This document shows, in pieces, positions 11,869 to 23,568 of a stretch of DNA of 64,000 nt. The notes below the pieces were generated by a model that saw nothing but the letters and a program-made list of their open reading frames with translations, made no database searches and had not been told where the DNA came from. The position numbers were made by a program, and so were the translations under genes. The number at the start of each line of letters is the position of its first letter. The first letter of the stretch is position 1. This stretch comes from Populus alba (Eukaryota > Streptophyta > Magnoliopsida > Malpighiales > Salicaceae): assembly GCF_005239225.2 (NCBI RefSeq), contig NC_133287.1:18542519-18606518 (forward strand), written 5' to 3'.

Positions 11869-13399
11869 TATTTTCAGTGAAGATAAAAAAAGCTTGTTAA
11901 TTTACAGAGAAGACAAACAAGTGAAGGTGAAGAGGAAGGTGGTCAGGGGGATGACAAAAGCTGACGTGGCATATGGTGGTAGACTGGTAGGTTACCTGCC
12001 AAACCGTTATTTTGGTTAGAAAATATGGACTCCTACGAACAAGTCCATGAGTATTCGTATCCTCGTATTCGAATTTAAAATCATACATCTAAGGTATAAG
12101 ATACTGTTTTTCTTAAAAAGAAATACTAAAATTAAAATAAAAAAAAAGTAAGATGACTAAAAAGTAGAAATAATAACAATCTGTTTTTTTTATTAAAAAA
12201 AAAAAATTATTTATAATTTTTTTAAAATATTTGTTTTCAACAAATGTATAAGAAGGATTTAAAAAAAAAAAAATTAATAACATGAACTCAGTTGTTGTGT
12301 ACTTAACCTAATTAATAGTGTTTTATAACTCATCTTTTATTTATAATTTTTTTATGCAGGTGAAAGCTAATAGGACAATAATATCACATAAAATATAAAA
12401 AAATTTAATAAGTGAAAAGAGTTATAATTTATAATTATATTATCTAAAAAATAAATATATGGTGGTTTGTCTCCTTTAAATAGGTTAGAAAATGAAACAA
12501 CTTCCAATAGAAAAGCATAAAGAGAATTAAAAAATAATCCAAATAAAAATAATAAATCTGAAAAATTCTAGGAAAGCAATAAAATTGTCTTAAATAGCAA
12601 CTTCTAGATCTAATTCTAGGAGATCTAATAGTTTGATAAGTGACAAAGTAGTTTTTTACAAAGAAACTACTTGTGAAATGATTTGAAAAAAAATTTAAAT
12701 TTGATTTAATAATCAGATTTCTTGTTATTATATTTTTAAATTATTAATATAGTATAACACTATCATATCTTTTTTAAAGCTAAATTTATTTTATTGATTC
12801 ATAAAAAAATATTTGTTAGGTTATTTATATAATCTATATGATTTAGATCTCCATAGTTTCGTAGAAGAATATCAAATTGTGGTTAATTTATTACTCGAAT
12901 TGAGTATTTAAGAGTCGAATTAAGTCGAGAAACACCAAATAATGCACATGCTTTCTCGGTAAAGAGATTTAACAGAAGGTGTTAATTTATCAAAATCTAC
13001 CAATTGAACCACCTTCATAAATCGCATAATTATCTTCAAAGTACTTAAGCTTGCCTCCTATATGACTATAACTTTCTCCATGTGATGTCCCTGGATGCGT
13101 GGAATTAAAGAGTGAAAAAAAGATGATCTCATGTTGAAATATTCTTGTTTTCGAATTTTAATACGGGGGTGCTGGTGAACTGTTGGATGTGTTTTTTAAT
13201 TTTAAATAATTTAGCTAGTGTTTAGAAGTGTGGTAATTTTTAATTTTTAAAGTTTTTTAAAAATATGTTTTTTTTAAAATATCAAATTGATGTTTTCTTT
13301 TTTGTTTTCTTTAATTATTTTAGTATATTAATTTAAAAATAAAAAAAATAATTTGAATTTTAAAAAAAATTCTTTACGCCATAATAACAAACAAATTTT
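11869..13399. other. AT-rich intergenic region upstream of HGSNAT-like gene
   Basis: The first ~200 bp should include the promoter and 5' leader of the minus-strand gene starting at 11868. The remainder is strongly AT-rich, with a degenerate MITE-like copy at about 13205-13375. No gene is visible. Confidence 0.45.
13205..13375 (-). repeat. MITE-like family copy (degenerate)
   Basis: Starts near TAGAAGTGTGGTAA, an end motif of the family, and carries the minus-type core TATTTTAGTATATTAATTT. It abuts the TRIM copy that begins at 13400. Confidence 0.4.
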
Positions 13400-13690
13400 T
13401 TTTAGAGAATAATATAAATTATATTTTAAAACCTCACCTAACAGCTTAAATTTTTGACTTGAGATGATTCTTTAACATGGTATTAGAATCTTAATGACAA
13501 AGCGGTCACGAATTTGAATATTATCATCCTCATTTATTTGATAAAAATTAAGCACAAAGTAATGTGGGATTGTGCAAGTTTCAAGCTCAAAGAGTTTTTA
13601 CTTAAAGGGGTATATTAGAAAATAATATAAATCATATCCTGAAACTTCACCAAATAACTTAAATTTTTAAATTGAAATGTTTCTTTAATA
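13400..13690 (+). mobile_element. Second TRIM copy, opposite orientation
   Basis: Same family as the intron-4 TRIM. Two 78-bp direct repeats (13400-13477 and 13613-13690) flank a 135-bp interior. The primer site TGGTATTAGAATC lies at 13478-13490, immediately after the first repeat. A purine tract AAAGGGG lies just before the second. No clean target duplication is visible and the repeats are diverged, so this copy is older or its edges have decayed. Confidence 0.75.
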
Positions 13691-15064
13691 CACTTATACT
13701 AATTCAAATATACTCATGATTATTGAAAAGAAAATATAATAAAAATAACATATGGAAGAGGGTAGTTTAGAAGATAGAATTAGGGCTGAATTTAAAAGAA
13801 TAAATTTGCTGGTCAGCAAAAAATTATAAGACAACTTTCCTTTCTAAGTTTTTTTTTTTTTTTTAAAAAAAGAATTAGATACCTTTTCCTTTCCTAATTT
13901 TTTTTTGGGTCAAATCAAAGCAACAATAACATATAAAAATCGAATCTACAAATAAGGTGATGGGAGAGTCCTTGTCATCACGTGAGGATAGAGAACCAGT
14001 GGAGGACTTAGCACAGACTTTATTGCTAAAAATCAAACCAATGTCGCTACTGCTTGTTGTGCGGGTAGCTAATGCCCTGTGATGACTTAGAGAAAAACTC
14101 AATTTTAAAATTAAAATATTTCAAACCTTCATTATTTTGTAGACACTTACATATTGTTCTTTGTAAGTACAAGGATTCCACACTATTTTGGCTTATATTT
14201 TGCTTGAAATGTCCTGATGAGATCACATTAATTGAAATCAACCTCTCTTATCTAACATCTCAATCAATCTCGTAACTTAATTAATTTAAAATTTATTTAA
14301 AATCAATTTTATTTTAAATCATGTAAATTATTTACCTGATCAAATTTAGATGAACCATATAAATAGTCTATATTCAAAATCCAAGTAAGATCCAATCAAT
14401 GAAATTTTATTTTATTTTTTTTAATCTAAAATGACATTATTTTATAAACAAATTATATTCAGGTTAACATGCTGATCAATTGGCCTGTTCGGGTCTTAAA
14501 GTATGCCCCGAAGATTTAATGAGGTGCGGAAATGTAATTTTTGGACCTAGACAGATATTATTACACTTCAAAATCCAGAATTTTGGGCTTCCCTTGACCC
14601 TAACCTATTTGAATTAATGATAAAGGCCTTGAGCCCATGTCTTGAAATCAGGCCTTTGGTCTGGTCTTAGTAATGGATGCTTTCCTGTCTGTTCGAGCAA
14701 ATCAATATTAGATATTACTTTATTATCTAACGCATCCATTTCTTATGAATTTAAGTCACTAGGCACACTCTGGGCACGGGTGCATCAATTTGACAATAAT
14801 GCAGTAAAATCAAATGACAGCAATGAGAGAATAAATTCAGGGGAAGGAAAAGAGCAACCCACCATACAATTCAATATAGTTTAAAAGTGGTTGCTCGACT
14901 ATGAGAAAGAATCCTAAATCACAAAAAAAAAAAAAAAAAAAAAACACCGAGACAAATAGACTCAAAAAGGTCTAGATTCCTGCCATGGAGTTCAGATTAT
15001 AAAGGCAAAGAGCTGGTGAAGAGAGTTCCATGATGAACAGACAGGCACCTTCACAGATACTAAA
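13691..15064. other. Intergenic region and RPN3 3' flank
   Basis: AT-rich sequence with a poly-A run at 14923-14944. The right ~150 bp is probably the 3' UTR of the RPN3 gene. Short reading frames at 13875-14275 and 14642-14884 have no protein signature. Confidence 0.4.
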
Positions 15065-18000
15065 TCAAAACTCATCATCGTCCTCCTCAGCTATGTGCTT
15101 CGCAAGCTCTTGCTCTTGTTGTTGCCTCTCTCTCCTTTTCTCAGCACTTTCTTTCTCCTTGTGGGAATTCGGTGGAAACCTAAGGGCACGTACTGCCTCA
15201 TTATGCATGTTAAGGCAGAAGGCAATCCTAGAGTTAAATGCAATTTGAGGTTCATTTGTGGAATATATGTCCCCTGTTTCCTTAGATACCATCCATCCAT
15301 TGGCATGATCCAATGTAGCATCAATAGCACCATCTCGTATTGCCTTGGCCACGATGCTCTCAGCCTCTGCAACAGGATTTGCAGAGTCCAACCTCAACTT
15401 CTTGGCTACATCAGCCAGTGAAATACGAGAATAAGAGATACTGATGTTGCGAAGTCCAGTCCTTATAACATTGTGCCGCAGTCTAACAATTAAGTTGAGG
15501 GTCCTGTCTGCGTTAAAAGTGGAGGAGAACTTCTCAGCGATGGACTTAAAGAGCTCCAAGTCCCCTATTCGCACAGCCTGAAAACAGCAAATATTGCCTC
15601 CATTAAATCCAGCAATAAAACCTCAAGCACCTTGCCTTGACATGCCAGAGGCATCTTCCTCGGAAAAATTAAATCAAACTCAATATTTGTAAAGCCTAAA
15701 TGGATGTCCATTGTCAGTAAACAAATCAAGAGACACAAGTTTCAAAAACCTAGACTTACATTTGTGAGCTCAAAGTATGGCCTCAGAGCATTTTCCATGC
15801 CTTTCTGCATAAAAACAGTCCTCTCAGGGATTTCTCCTAGCAGCAATCTGACAATAACTGCCCACTTGTTGCATAGAACTCGAAAACCAAGGGCTGCGGC
15901 AGGGGCTTTACGTGCAGCTTGAAGGAGAGATTCTTTTGCATCAGTATACTCCAACTGAATTGTCCTGATCTTTCCCAAGTAGAAGAGATACCGACAGAAC
16001 TGCAAGATAAAATTGAACCAATGAGTTTTTTAAATGACAATCATAAATCCACTTTGTTTCTATATTGAATATTGCTTGAAAATCACATTGTTTATTTTCA
16101 CATCAATGAAGTTCCATTACAAACAATCCCATAAGATTCAATGTTTCATCAATTTGACATATAAGAAAAGCAAGAACGATATGTGTTACATAAAACAACT
16201 ATACTTAAATTCCTAAAATCAAGAGCAACAAAGCATTGTTTAAAAAGCACATGCTAGCCTGGATTTTTTTTTGAAAGGGCAGCAGGTCCAGGAGGAGAAT
16301 GCAAACCATTAGAAACCAATCTTATATCTCATGTTATGTTTATGTTCCAACAAGATTCTTCCATCAAAATCAACTATACTGCAGGCTTTAATTATTCAAC
16401 ATATAAGGATAACTGTCACCGAGTCCAGTGCGTGTTACCTGCTGATTTGAATGAGCCTCAAATCGCGGGGCCTTTGACCTCAACTTCTCTGCCTGATCAT
16501 ATAAATTGTAATGGAGGTAATTCCGGAGCAGTAGGTTGAGAAGTGTTTCCTGCATCACAACATCATTCAAGTATAAGAACTCAGCAAAGCACCCACAATG
16601 TGTCCCTCATCACTGGAAAAATTACCTGGCCCAGCTCATCATGGCGCAATGTTGCAACCCGGTGAAGAGCAAGGAGGTTACTGTTAGTGAAAAAAAAACT
16701 CAAGTTAGTTAACAAATGAGGTTGCTAAGAACGGATTAAACTATAACAGAATCAAGACCTGCTATAGTTTTGTGAGTGCATCAACCAACGCAGATGAGAC
16801 ACCAAGACATCAAAGAGATAAACAACCAGACCCATGTACAAGCCGTCATGCACCCTAAATCATGTTTTAACTGATGTGGTCATGCATTCAATAAAATAGA
16901 AAATTTACCCTCTGATTTCAGCAAGATCACCAGTGAGTTCATAGCTAAGTGAGTAGTAAGAATAAAGCCTTGATGCCAGAACATCAACAGTCCTCCTGTT
17001 TAGATTCTTCAAGCGAGCAATGCTAGCTGATGAACAAGTTTTGGCCTGCGATATAGCAGCACAATTTTGTTGAGAACTTGATGTAGTTATTTCCTGGAAG
17101 AAAAGGAAAAAAGAACGTACAACTGTTCTGTAATTATATGCTGCTTCACCTCATTATATTTCTTCTGATCAATCAGAAATATCAACACCAACAGGTAGCA
17201 ATATATCTCCAGTTCCGGTAAGGGATATTTTGCAGGAGCTTGAGTCACAGATGTCACAGAATCAACCTCCATTTCATGCGCATCTTCCTGTCCACAAAAA
17301 TTAAGCAATCAAACTTCCAATATCGTTCAAATTCAATTGCATGCAACATCACCAAAGTGAATTCACCTGACAACACTATCCAAGTATCAAACTTTACTTC
17401 ACTGCCTAAACACCAACGAAAGACTCACACATAAGCACTACAAAAACATAACAACGATAACTGAAAACAGACAACACTCCAAAAAAACTATAAAGGCCTG
17501 CCTTTGACCATCACCAAACAGATTAAGCTTTCACATTGAGTGATTAACTGCCCATCCATTAACCAATACCCTTCATTCGATTTATTCACTAAAATTAACC
17601 ACCATAGTCACGATTCAACCTCCCCCAGCATCAAAAAAAAGAAAATCCTCTTCACAGAACTATCAAAGTACCAGACTTTTCTTCACTGCCTAAACACCCA
17701 CTAGTCTTTCAGATTTAATCACTACAAAAAGAACTAAAAACAGACCAAACACTTCAAAAGCATAAATAATCAATCAATGAAAAATCCTATTTTTCCCCTT
17801 CAAATGATCCAATAATCAAAACCCTTCATTATTCTTCCATTCCCATTCACCAAAACTAATTAAATCAATAATAAAAAAACTAGAATTACACGATCTACTA
17901 AAAAATCTCAATAAATTACCTTAGGAAGATAGGAAATTAACCGATTAAACGGCTCGGATCCCGCCGAAAGAGCAAAATTAAGAAAAGCAGAGAGCACAGA

Positions 18001-18287
18001 AGCTTTCAACTTTCTCCTCAGAGTCATAGTCAGTCTCACAGCTCTCACAATCCTCCTCGCTTCCTTCGCATACGCTCCAGTCTCAATTAACGACGCAATC
18101 TCCTTCAAATCTAAACAGTCAACCAATCACAAAAAGATTAAGACTTTACAGATAAATAACCGAAAACCTGATTATGTTTACAGAAATACGTATAAAAATA
18201 CGTACGGTGGAAAGTGGAAGGAGAGGATGACGTGGTGGAATTAGAGGGTTGCTGCTGCTGCTCTTTCATCTCGACGTCTTGAGTCAT
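15065..18287 (-). CDS. RPN3: 26S proteasome regulatory subunit RPN3 (PSMD3)
   Basis: Non-ATPase subunit of the 19S lid, in cytosol and nucleus; a PCI-domain scaffold that helps assemble the lid and holds it to the base in ubiquitin-dependent proteolysis. Eight exons in phase give 488 aa, the usual plant length: 18287-18206, 18110-17920, 17287-17150, 17045-16909, 16680-16626, 16549-16439, 15999-15760 and 15577-15065. Seen: a low-complexity [17 protein letters not shown]-terminus; helical-repeat segments including [17 protein letters not shown] and [17 protein letters not shown]; the PCI region in exons 7-8 with [15 protein letters not shown] and [16 protein letters not shown]; and a charged C-terminal tail ending EEDDDEF, a hallmark of RPN3. 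The leader contains AAACCCTAAT (telo-box), common upstream of plant housekeeping genes. No lesion was found. Plants often have two RPN3 paralogues; I cannot say which this is. Confidence 0.97.
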
Positions 18288-18307
18288 GGTTAAAGAGAGA
18301 GGATGGT

Positions 18308-18330
18308 AGAGAAATTAGGGTTTCCGAAAG
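18308..18330 (-). promoter_or_regulatory. Telo-box in RPN3 leader
   Basis: On the minus strand the sequence just before the RPN3 start reads GGAAACCCTAATTTC, containing AAACCCTAA. This motif is widespread in promoters and leaders of plant translation, ribosome and proteasome genes. Confidence 0.5.
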
Positions 18331-18576
18331 AGATTTTGATTTGGGAGAAATTGGAGATGGAGAGAGGTTGGTGTTTAAACCTAGTTTTCTTTCAGTACAA
18401 GTCTAACAAAGTGGAGTGAAGAGAGAGGAGGAAAATTTTCTTCGCTGAAACGGTGTCGCTTTGAATTCTGATAAAATAAAAAGAGTTAAAAATCCGACGT
18501 TCACCCTGAAACAGAACTGGGGCAAGTTTTTGCACTCACGGTACTTTTCCCTTTCCAGCCCCGTCCTCAGCCCACC

Positions 18577-18579
<3 letters not shown>

Positions 18580-18637
<58 letters not shown>
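18580..18637. repeat. (TA)n microsatellite
   Basis: About 29 uninterrupted TA units, roughly 290 bp upstream of the RPN3 start codon; length is probably polymorphic. Confidence 0.95.
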
Positions 18638-18641
<4 letters not shown>

Positions 18642-19859
18642 GAATAATAGGTAATTAAATAAATAACTCTAGAGGTTTTTTTTTTAATATTTATATTATT
18701 AAATTAAATCTTGTTTTATACCATAGTTCTTATTATATGCACATATATATATATATTAAATTATTGGCATAATAAAAATATGAAACCAATTACAAAACCA
18801 ACAAAGACTTGGATTAAATTGATTATAAATATACAACATGATTAATTCAAATAAGAGTAAATTATAAATTATATCCTTCTGATTTTGTAAGCTGAGATAA
18901 ATAGTCATTTTAGTTTCAAAAGTAATTACTTATTTTTTTCTTATCAGTTTTAGTTATGCTTAATTTTTATTTTTATTTTAAAACATATCTTATTTTCCCA
19001 TCAATCTTTTTATATTATTATTTTTAAAATAAAATAAATTGAAAATGACATGAAATGGGAGAAAAATGATAAAATTCACAAATAGATTTAAAATATAAAT
19101 ATTAATTAATTATTTTTTAAACTAAAATAATATTTATCTCTATAGACACAATTTTAAAAACTTGAAATTAGACAAGAACACTTGTACAAATATTTGATTT
19201 TATTAAAATATGTGATTGGGTATAATCTCTATTTAAAATATTCTTATAAAAAGAATAAATAATCATTTGATTCTTGTCTTGGATTTAATATATGATGACT
19301 TGATTTATTTGTGAAATCAAGTCAAGATTTGTGCTTCGTAAGAACATGATTTTTGGCTTGTATTGTGAAGTAAGATTTGGTGATTTGATACTTTGAAAAG
19401 TGTTGTTACCCATTTTTTACTCCATAAAAAAATCAAGAAAAAAAGAAAAAAGAAAAAAAGAAAATCTAAAATACAAGATGATATACATGGAAAAAAAGCC
19501 TATAAAATTATCCAAGTTGGTGGTGAATAACTAAATGACAAGTGAAAAAGTTGGAGGATCAAAATGTATAAAAATTAACAAAATTGCCAACCTAATTCTA
19601 TTAACAAAGGACTCCATTGGTGAAAATATTTTTTATTTGGGGTAAAAAATATAAATTTAGACAGATAATGACTTTATGAGAATTTTGGAAGGCTTGATCA
19701 ATTTTATTGATGACTTAATTGCAAGAAAAAATAATTTTTAAAAATCAATTTAGGTTTTAATTAGAAGGAATTAAAAGTATGAGAGTCAAATTATAATTTT
19801 AAATAGTTAATCTAGTTAAATCAGAAGCTTAAATATTTGATATACAAAGATTTTTATCT
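18638..19859. other. AT-rich intergenic DNA
   Basis: Very AT-rich, with a second short TA run near 18741-18758. No gene or bounded transposon seen. The right end leads into the Ty3/gypsy remnant. Confidence 0.4.
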
Positions 19860-20493
19860 CTTCACTATATGATGTTAATATTGATGCTAGATTTGTCAAG
19901 GTATCAACTTGCTTATTCAATTTTCTTGGTATATGTTCCAAAGTGATCCAATCAAGTGATGACATTAATTTCAGTGCATACTTGTGATATGAGTTAAATT
20001 CTGGTTTCTTGACTTCATAAAATGATAGGATTTTTCTAATGACTAATTAAGAGTCTTCAAAAACTTTAATGTGAGTCATCTTTATATTCACCACTATCCC
20101 TAACCTAAAAATTAAAGTTTAATATTCAATCATGTTATTGGAGCAACATTTAGTAAGTGAGAAGGCAAACGACAAAACCTTTTCTTCAGGTGTGATAAAC
20201 ATTACCCTAGCTTCGACTCTATTTTTTTGTGATGCGCCATCAAATAACATTTTCTATAGTTCTGACATTTCAATGAACAAGACATCATCATCAGACATGT
20301 CTTTAGAAAACTTACATTCATTAGGAATATGATGATCAACAAGAAAATTAGCTAATGTTTGCCCCTTGGTAGCCTTTTCATTCACTATAGGCTTAAAGGT
20401 GGCGAGCAAAGCCTCCTCAACATCCTCTTTGACGGAAAACCCAACATTATCATCCTCTTCAATAGTGATGTAATTTGAAGTGAAAAACATCAT
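19860..20493 (-). pseudogene. Ty3/gypsy (Tat-like) RNase H remnant
   Basis: Read on the minus strand, a broken retrotransposon polyprotein. An open stretch includes KATKGQTLANFLVDHHIP, matching the linker before the RNase H domain of plant Tat/Ogre-type gypsy elements. After a stop, other frames continue with MLFDGASQKN, SFSLTKCCSNNMIEY, VRKILSFYEVKKP-like and LEHIPRKLNKQVDTLTNLAS segments, the expected order of RNase H motifs. Several stops and frame changes make it inactive. No terminal repeats were recognised, so element boundaries are unknown. Confidence 0.75.
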
Positions 20494-22399
20494 TTCCTCT
20501 TCTTTTTTCTTAATCAGAAGGCTTTGTGATCACTATCGGCTGTCTTTTCCCTTTCAATGTCACCTCAACACTTACCACTCATTCGTATTGTCTTTTCATG
20601 CGTAAATGTATTTTGCTCTAAAAATTCTTTAAACCCTCAACCAAATTTGGTTAATAATCGAGCACGTGCTTATCGTCTTTTAACTTGGATTGTATAAGTC
20701 TTGTGAAGATTGGCATCTATTTTAGAGTCCTTTCACTCTTTTGGGTTCCAATCTTATCAAAGATTGGAGCACGAGTCGTAGTCACACCAAGACGATCTCA
20801 AACTAAAGCATGAGTTGTAGTCACACCAAGATGATTAAAAAATTAAACACATCCAATATAATTATAAAAATATTTGCTATTTGAGAAAAGGTTAAATAAG
20901 CAAAAAAAAAAATCCCAAATATGTAAAATACAAACTTAAAAATTGTTTTAAAAAAGACAAATAAAAAAAGGTTTAAATTAAAAAAATAAAAAATGAAGCC
21001 AAGCGCCCGACCGATGAATGAAGGCTCGCTTATGGGCCTTTGATTATTTTTTTTTCTCTAAGTTAATAAGGAGTATAACATGTCATTTGTTCTAATTCAA
21101 CTTAAAAAATAAACAACATGTTGTTTGGAATCCCTAGATTCTAGCCATTATGGTAGATGAAAAAACAAGGTTGCTGATTTTTTTTTTTTCTTTTAAAATC
21201 TTATTCTCAACTTTCTTTTTTTTTAATCTAAAACACCCTAGAAACCTTGTTAAACCAATCCATAACATTTAAAAACACAAAAAAAACCTCAAAACCCAAA
21301 AACAACCCGAAATAAAAAATATTCCCGGGTTCAAATGTGTTTCTAGACACTTTCAAGGTAAAAAAAACACTAATTTGAACTCTACTTATCATATGAAATT
21401 ATTTGACACGAAAATCAACTGTTTTGGTGATCGCAATCTTCACAACGACAACTTTCTCTTTTCAGTTTAGAATCCAACTAGCCCCTCTCTTTTCCCCCAC
21501 CCAGAAATTATGAAAATGAAGTTTGGTACCAAAATTAATATTTCTAAAACTAAGAGAACTTGTTATCTAATAGCTAAAAAAGACCCGGGGGGTAAAATAT
21601 ACTTTTCAAGTAAATTACAAGCCATCACCTATATTTACCTATACGTTTCACTTCAGTTTTTTGTCTTTCAATTAAATCCTCACAAACAAAAAAAATGTAA
21701 TAGAATGCTAATTTAGGCTAAAAAAAACCTCAATTGCATAAAGAAGAAATTCAAGGATTAAATTCAATTTTTTTTTAAAAAAATCATTGCTTCAATCCAT
21801 AATGATTTATAAGATAATAACAGTGTTGGCAAGCACCATGTTTTCCCTACATGAAGGGGATGTTTAGGAGTAAGTTTCAACATGCTTTTTTATTAAAATT
21901 TGATTTTTAAAAAAATTAATTTTTTAAATATTTTTGAATCATTTTGATAAGTTTATATTAAAAATAAATTTTAAAAAATTAAAAAAATATTTTTTTGAGT
22001 AAAAAACAATCAATGACTCTTGATCACCCTCAAAGTTTCTGTCAATTATATCACTCTACTGTTCACTGTAAAAAGAAACCAAGGATGCCCTGTACTATTC
22101 TCTGCACTATGGTTTCAATAACAGTTCCAAGTACATTAGAAATTTGGCAGGCATCTGATCAAAGGGTGTTGAGTAGCACAAATGTTACAGATTCTACCTG
22201 ACTAATTGATCTCAAGACAAATGGGTTGGTATCTTCACAAGAATGGTTGGTAGCATGAAGCTATTTGCTGCAATAATTATCACTTACATGCTGTTTCTGC
22301 AGCTTAGTTTGGCTTAGATAGTCCATTTGGGCTGCTTCGAACGAATATCCCAAATCCCTTTTGTCCACCCTGATCAACGGCACCATTTGATTTTCAACT
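20494..22399. other. Intergenic region, possible decayed retroelement
   Basis: May contain more of the degraded gypsy element but no domain is readable. At 20767-20840 a ~44-bp unit is repeated twice in tandem, sharing GTAGTCACACCAAGA. A MITE-like copy lies at 21865-22005. Confidence 0.35.
21865..22005 (-). repeat. MITE-like family copy
   Basis: Carries a minus-type core, ATCATTTTGATAAGTTTATA, and the A-rich arm AAAAAATTAAAAAAATATTT. Both ends fade into AT-rich DNA. Confidence 0.4.
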
Positions 22400-23110
22400 T
22401 CGGAGGTTAGGATTTGGTCCCCGCCCTCCAGTGTTGGAATTTCTGGGAGAATCCTATGGGTTTCCTCGACTGTTCTTATTTAAGTCTGATGCAAATCCTT
22501 GTTTCCTAGGAACACCTGCTTTTGCAGAGCTAAGTATTTCATAGCTAGATGCTGGTTAATTTCGCGGTCTCATGAGAAGAAGCTTCTTGCTTGGGTGTTT
22601 CACGAGGAGGCTTTGAGTTTCTGAAAGCAGGAGGATCAGACCGAACCAGCTTCCTTTCTCCCAATGAGGAAGCGGCGTTCATCTGCGGCTGTGGTTGTTG
22701 TTGTGTTTGCTTGCTTTGGTTCGAGAACTGTGGTTCAAACCTTAACGAGTCTCGTTAACTGGGCCGTCATTATCCATTGATGTTTGTGGGAAACTTTTCC
22801 ATGGTTCGCTTCTTTTACACCGATTTTCCATCCGAGGGGAAGGCTCTGGACGGGGAGGGAAGAAGTCTTGCATTCCGATCGTCATGTGCTTGTCTTGGAT
22901 GGGAGAAGCTTGGAACATTAAACTCTGCACTGCATGCAGCTAGTTGTGAAACAGAATTAACTACCAATGTCATGCTAATTAAATAAATTTCCAACAATAA
23001 CTTATCAAAATCATCGTCTGAATCATCTTCAGCTTCCTCAAACATTGCCGGGCTCTCGGTAGGTGCAGAATGGTTGGCAGTTGATTGTGAAGTGGCTACC
23101 TAGTCCTTTC
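22400..23110 (-). pseudogene. Unidentified Q/P-rich coding remnant
   Basis: I do not recognise the gene. The minus strand contains protein-like stretches in changing frames. An acidic segment ESPAMFEEAEDDSDDDFDKLL is encoded at about 23066-22993. A Pro/Arg-rich frame runs from 22930 and ends at a stop at 22742. Immediately after, in another frame, come KQTQQQPQPQMNAASSLG and RSDPPAFRNSKPPRET. Frame breaks at natural-looking junctions suggest a pseudogene or a gene with missed introns. The monooxygenase duplication begins inside it at about 22917, and the acidic segment reappears with a stop in the second unit near 30230-30190. Confidence 0.35.
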
Positions 23111-23568
23111 TACTTTCTTTGATGCGCGAAAACTTGACATGCTTATAAATTCCTCAAACATTTAATAAATTTCTTCCAACATATCACGAGTATATTTCAA
23201 ATACAGTTCATAACAACTTGATCTTGATGTGATATATTAACATGCCATAAAATACAAAGAAAAAGGACTAGCTCCTCTTATATTATTTATCTCTTGGAAG
23301 AGAAATATGTCATGATAGTAAAAGGGCATACCTCCTCTTATATCAGCAGCTGCTGCTTCTGGTATATTGAACTATACGGATTGCATTAACAAACGTGATG
23401 GATGAAGAACACAATACATTTATTGAATCCAACATAAATAAAAAGGCTTACCTTTATTTCGAAGTTTACCGATTGCATCAAGAAAAATTACAAAAAAAAA
23501 AAAAAAAAACACGGCAGGATCTTAATTCATAATAAGAGATTTTACGGATTACAAGGACAGGAGTGGGA

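Noticed and set aside
16740..16860. Open minus-strand stretch within the fourth RPN3 intron that could be an extra exon
   Set aside because: It is not in frame with the preceding exon, and skipping it restores the conserved AEIRGNLLALHR junction of RPN3.
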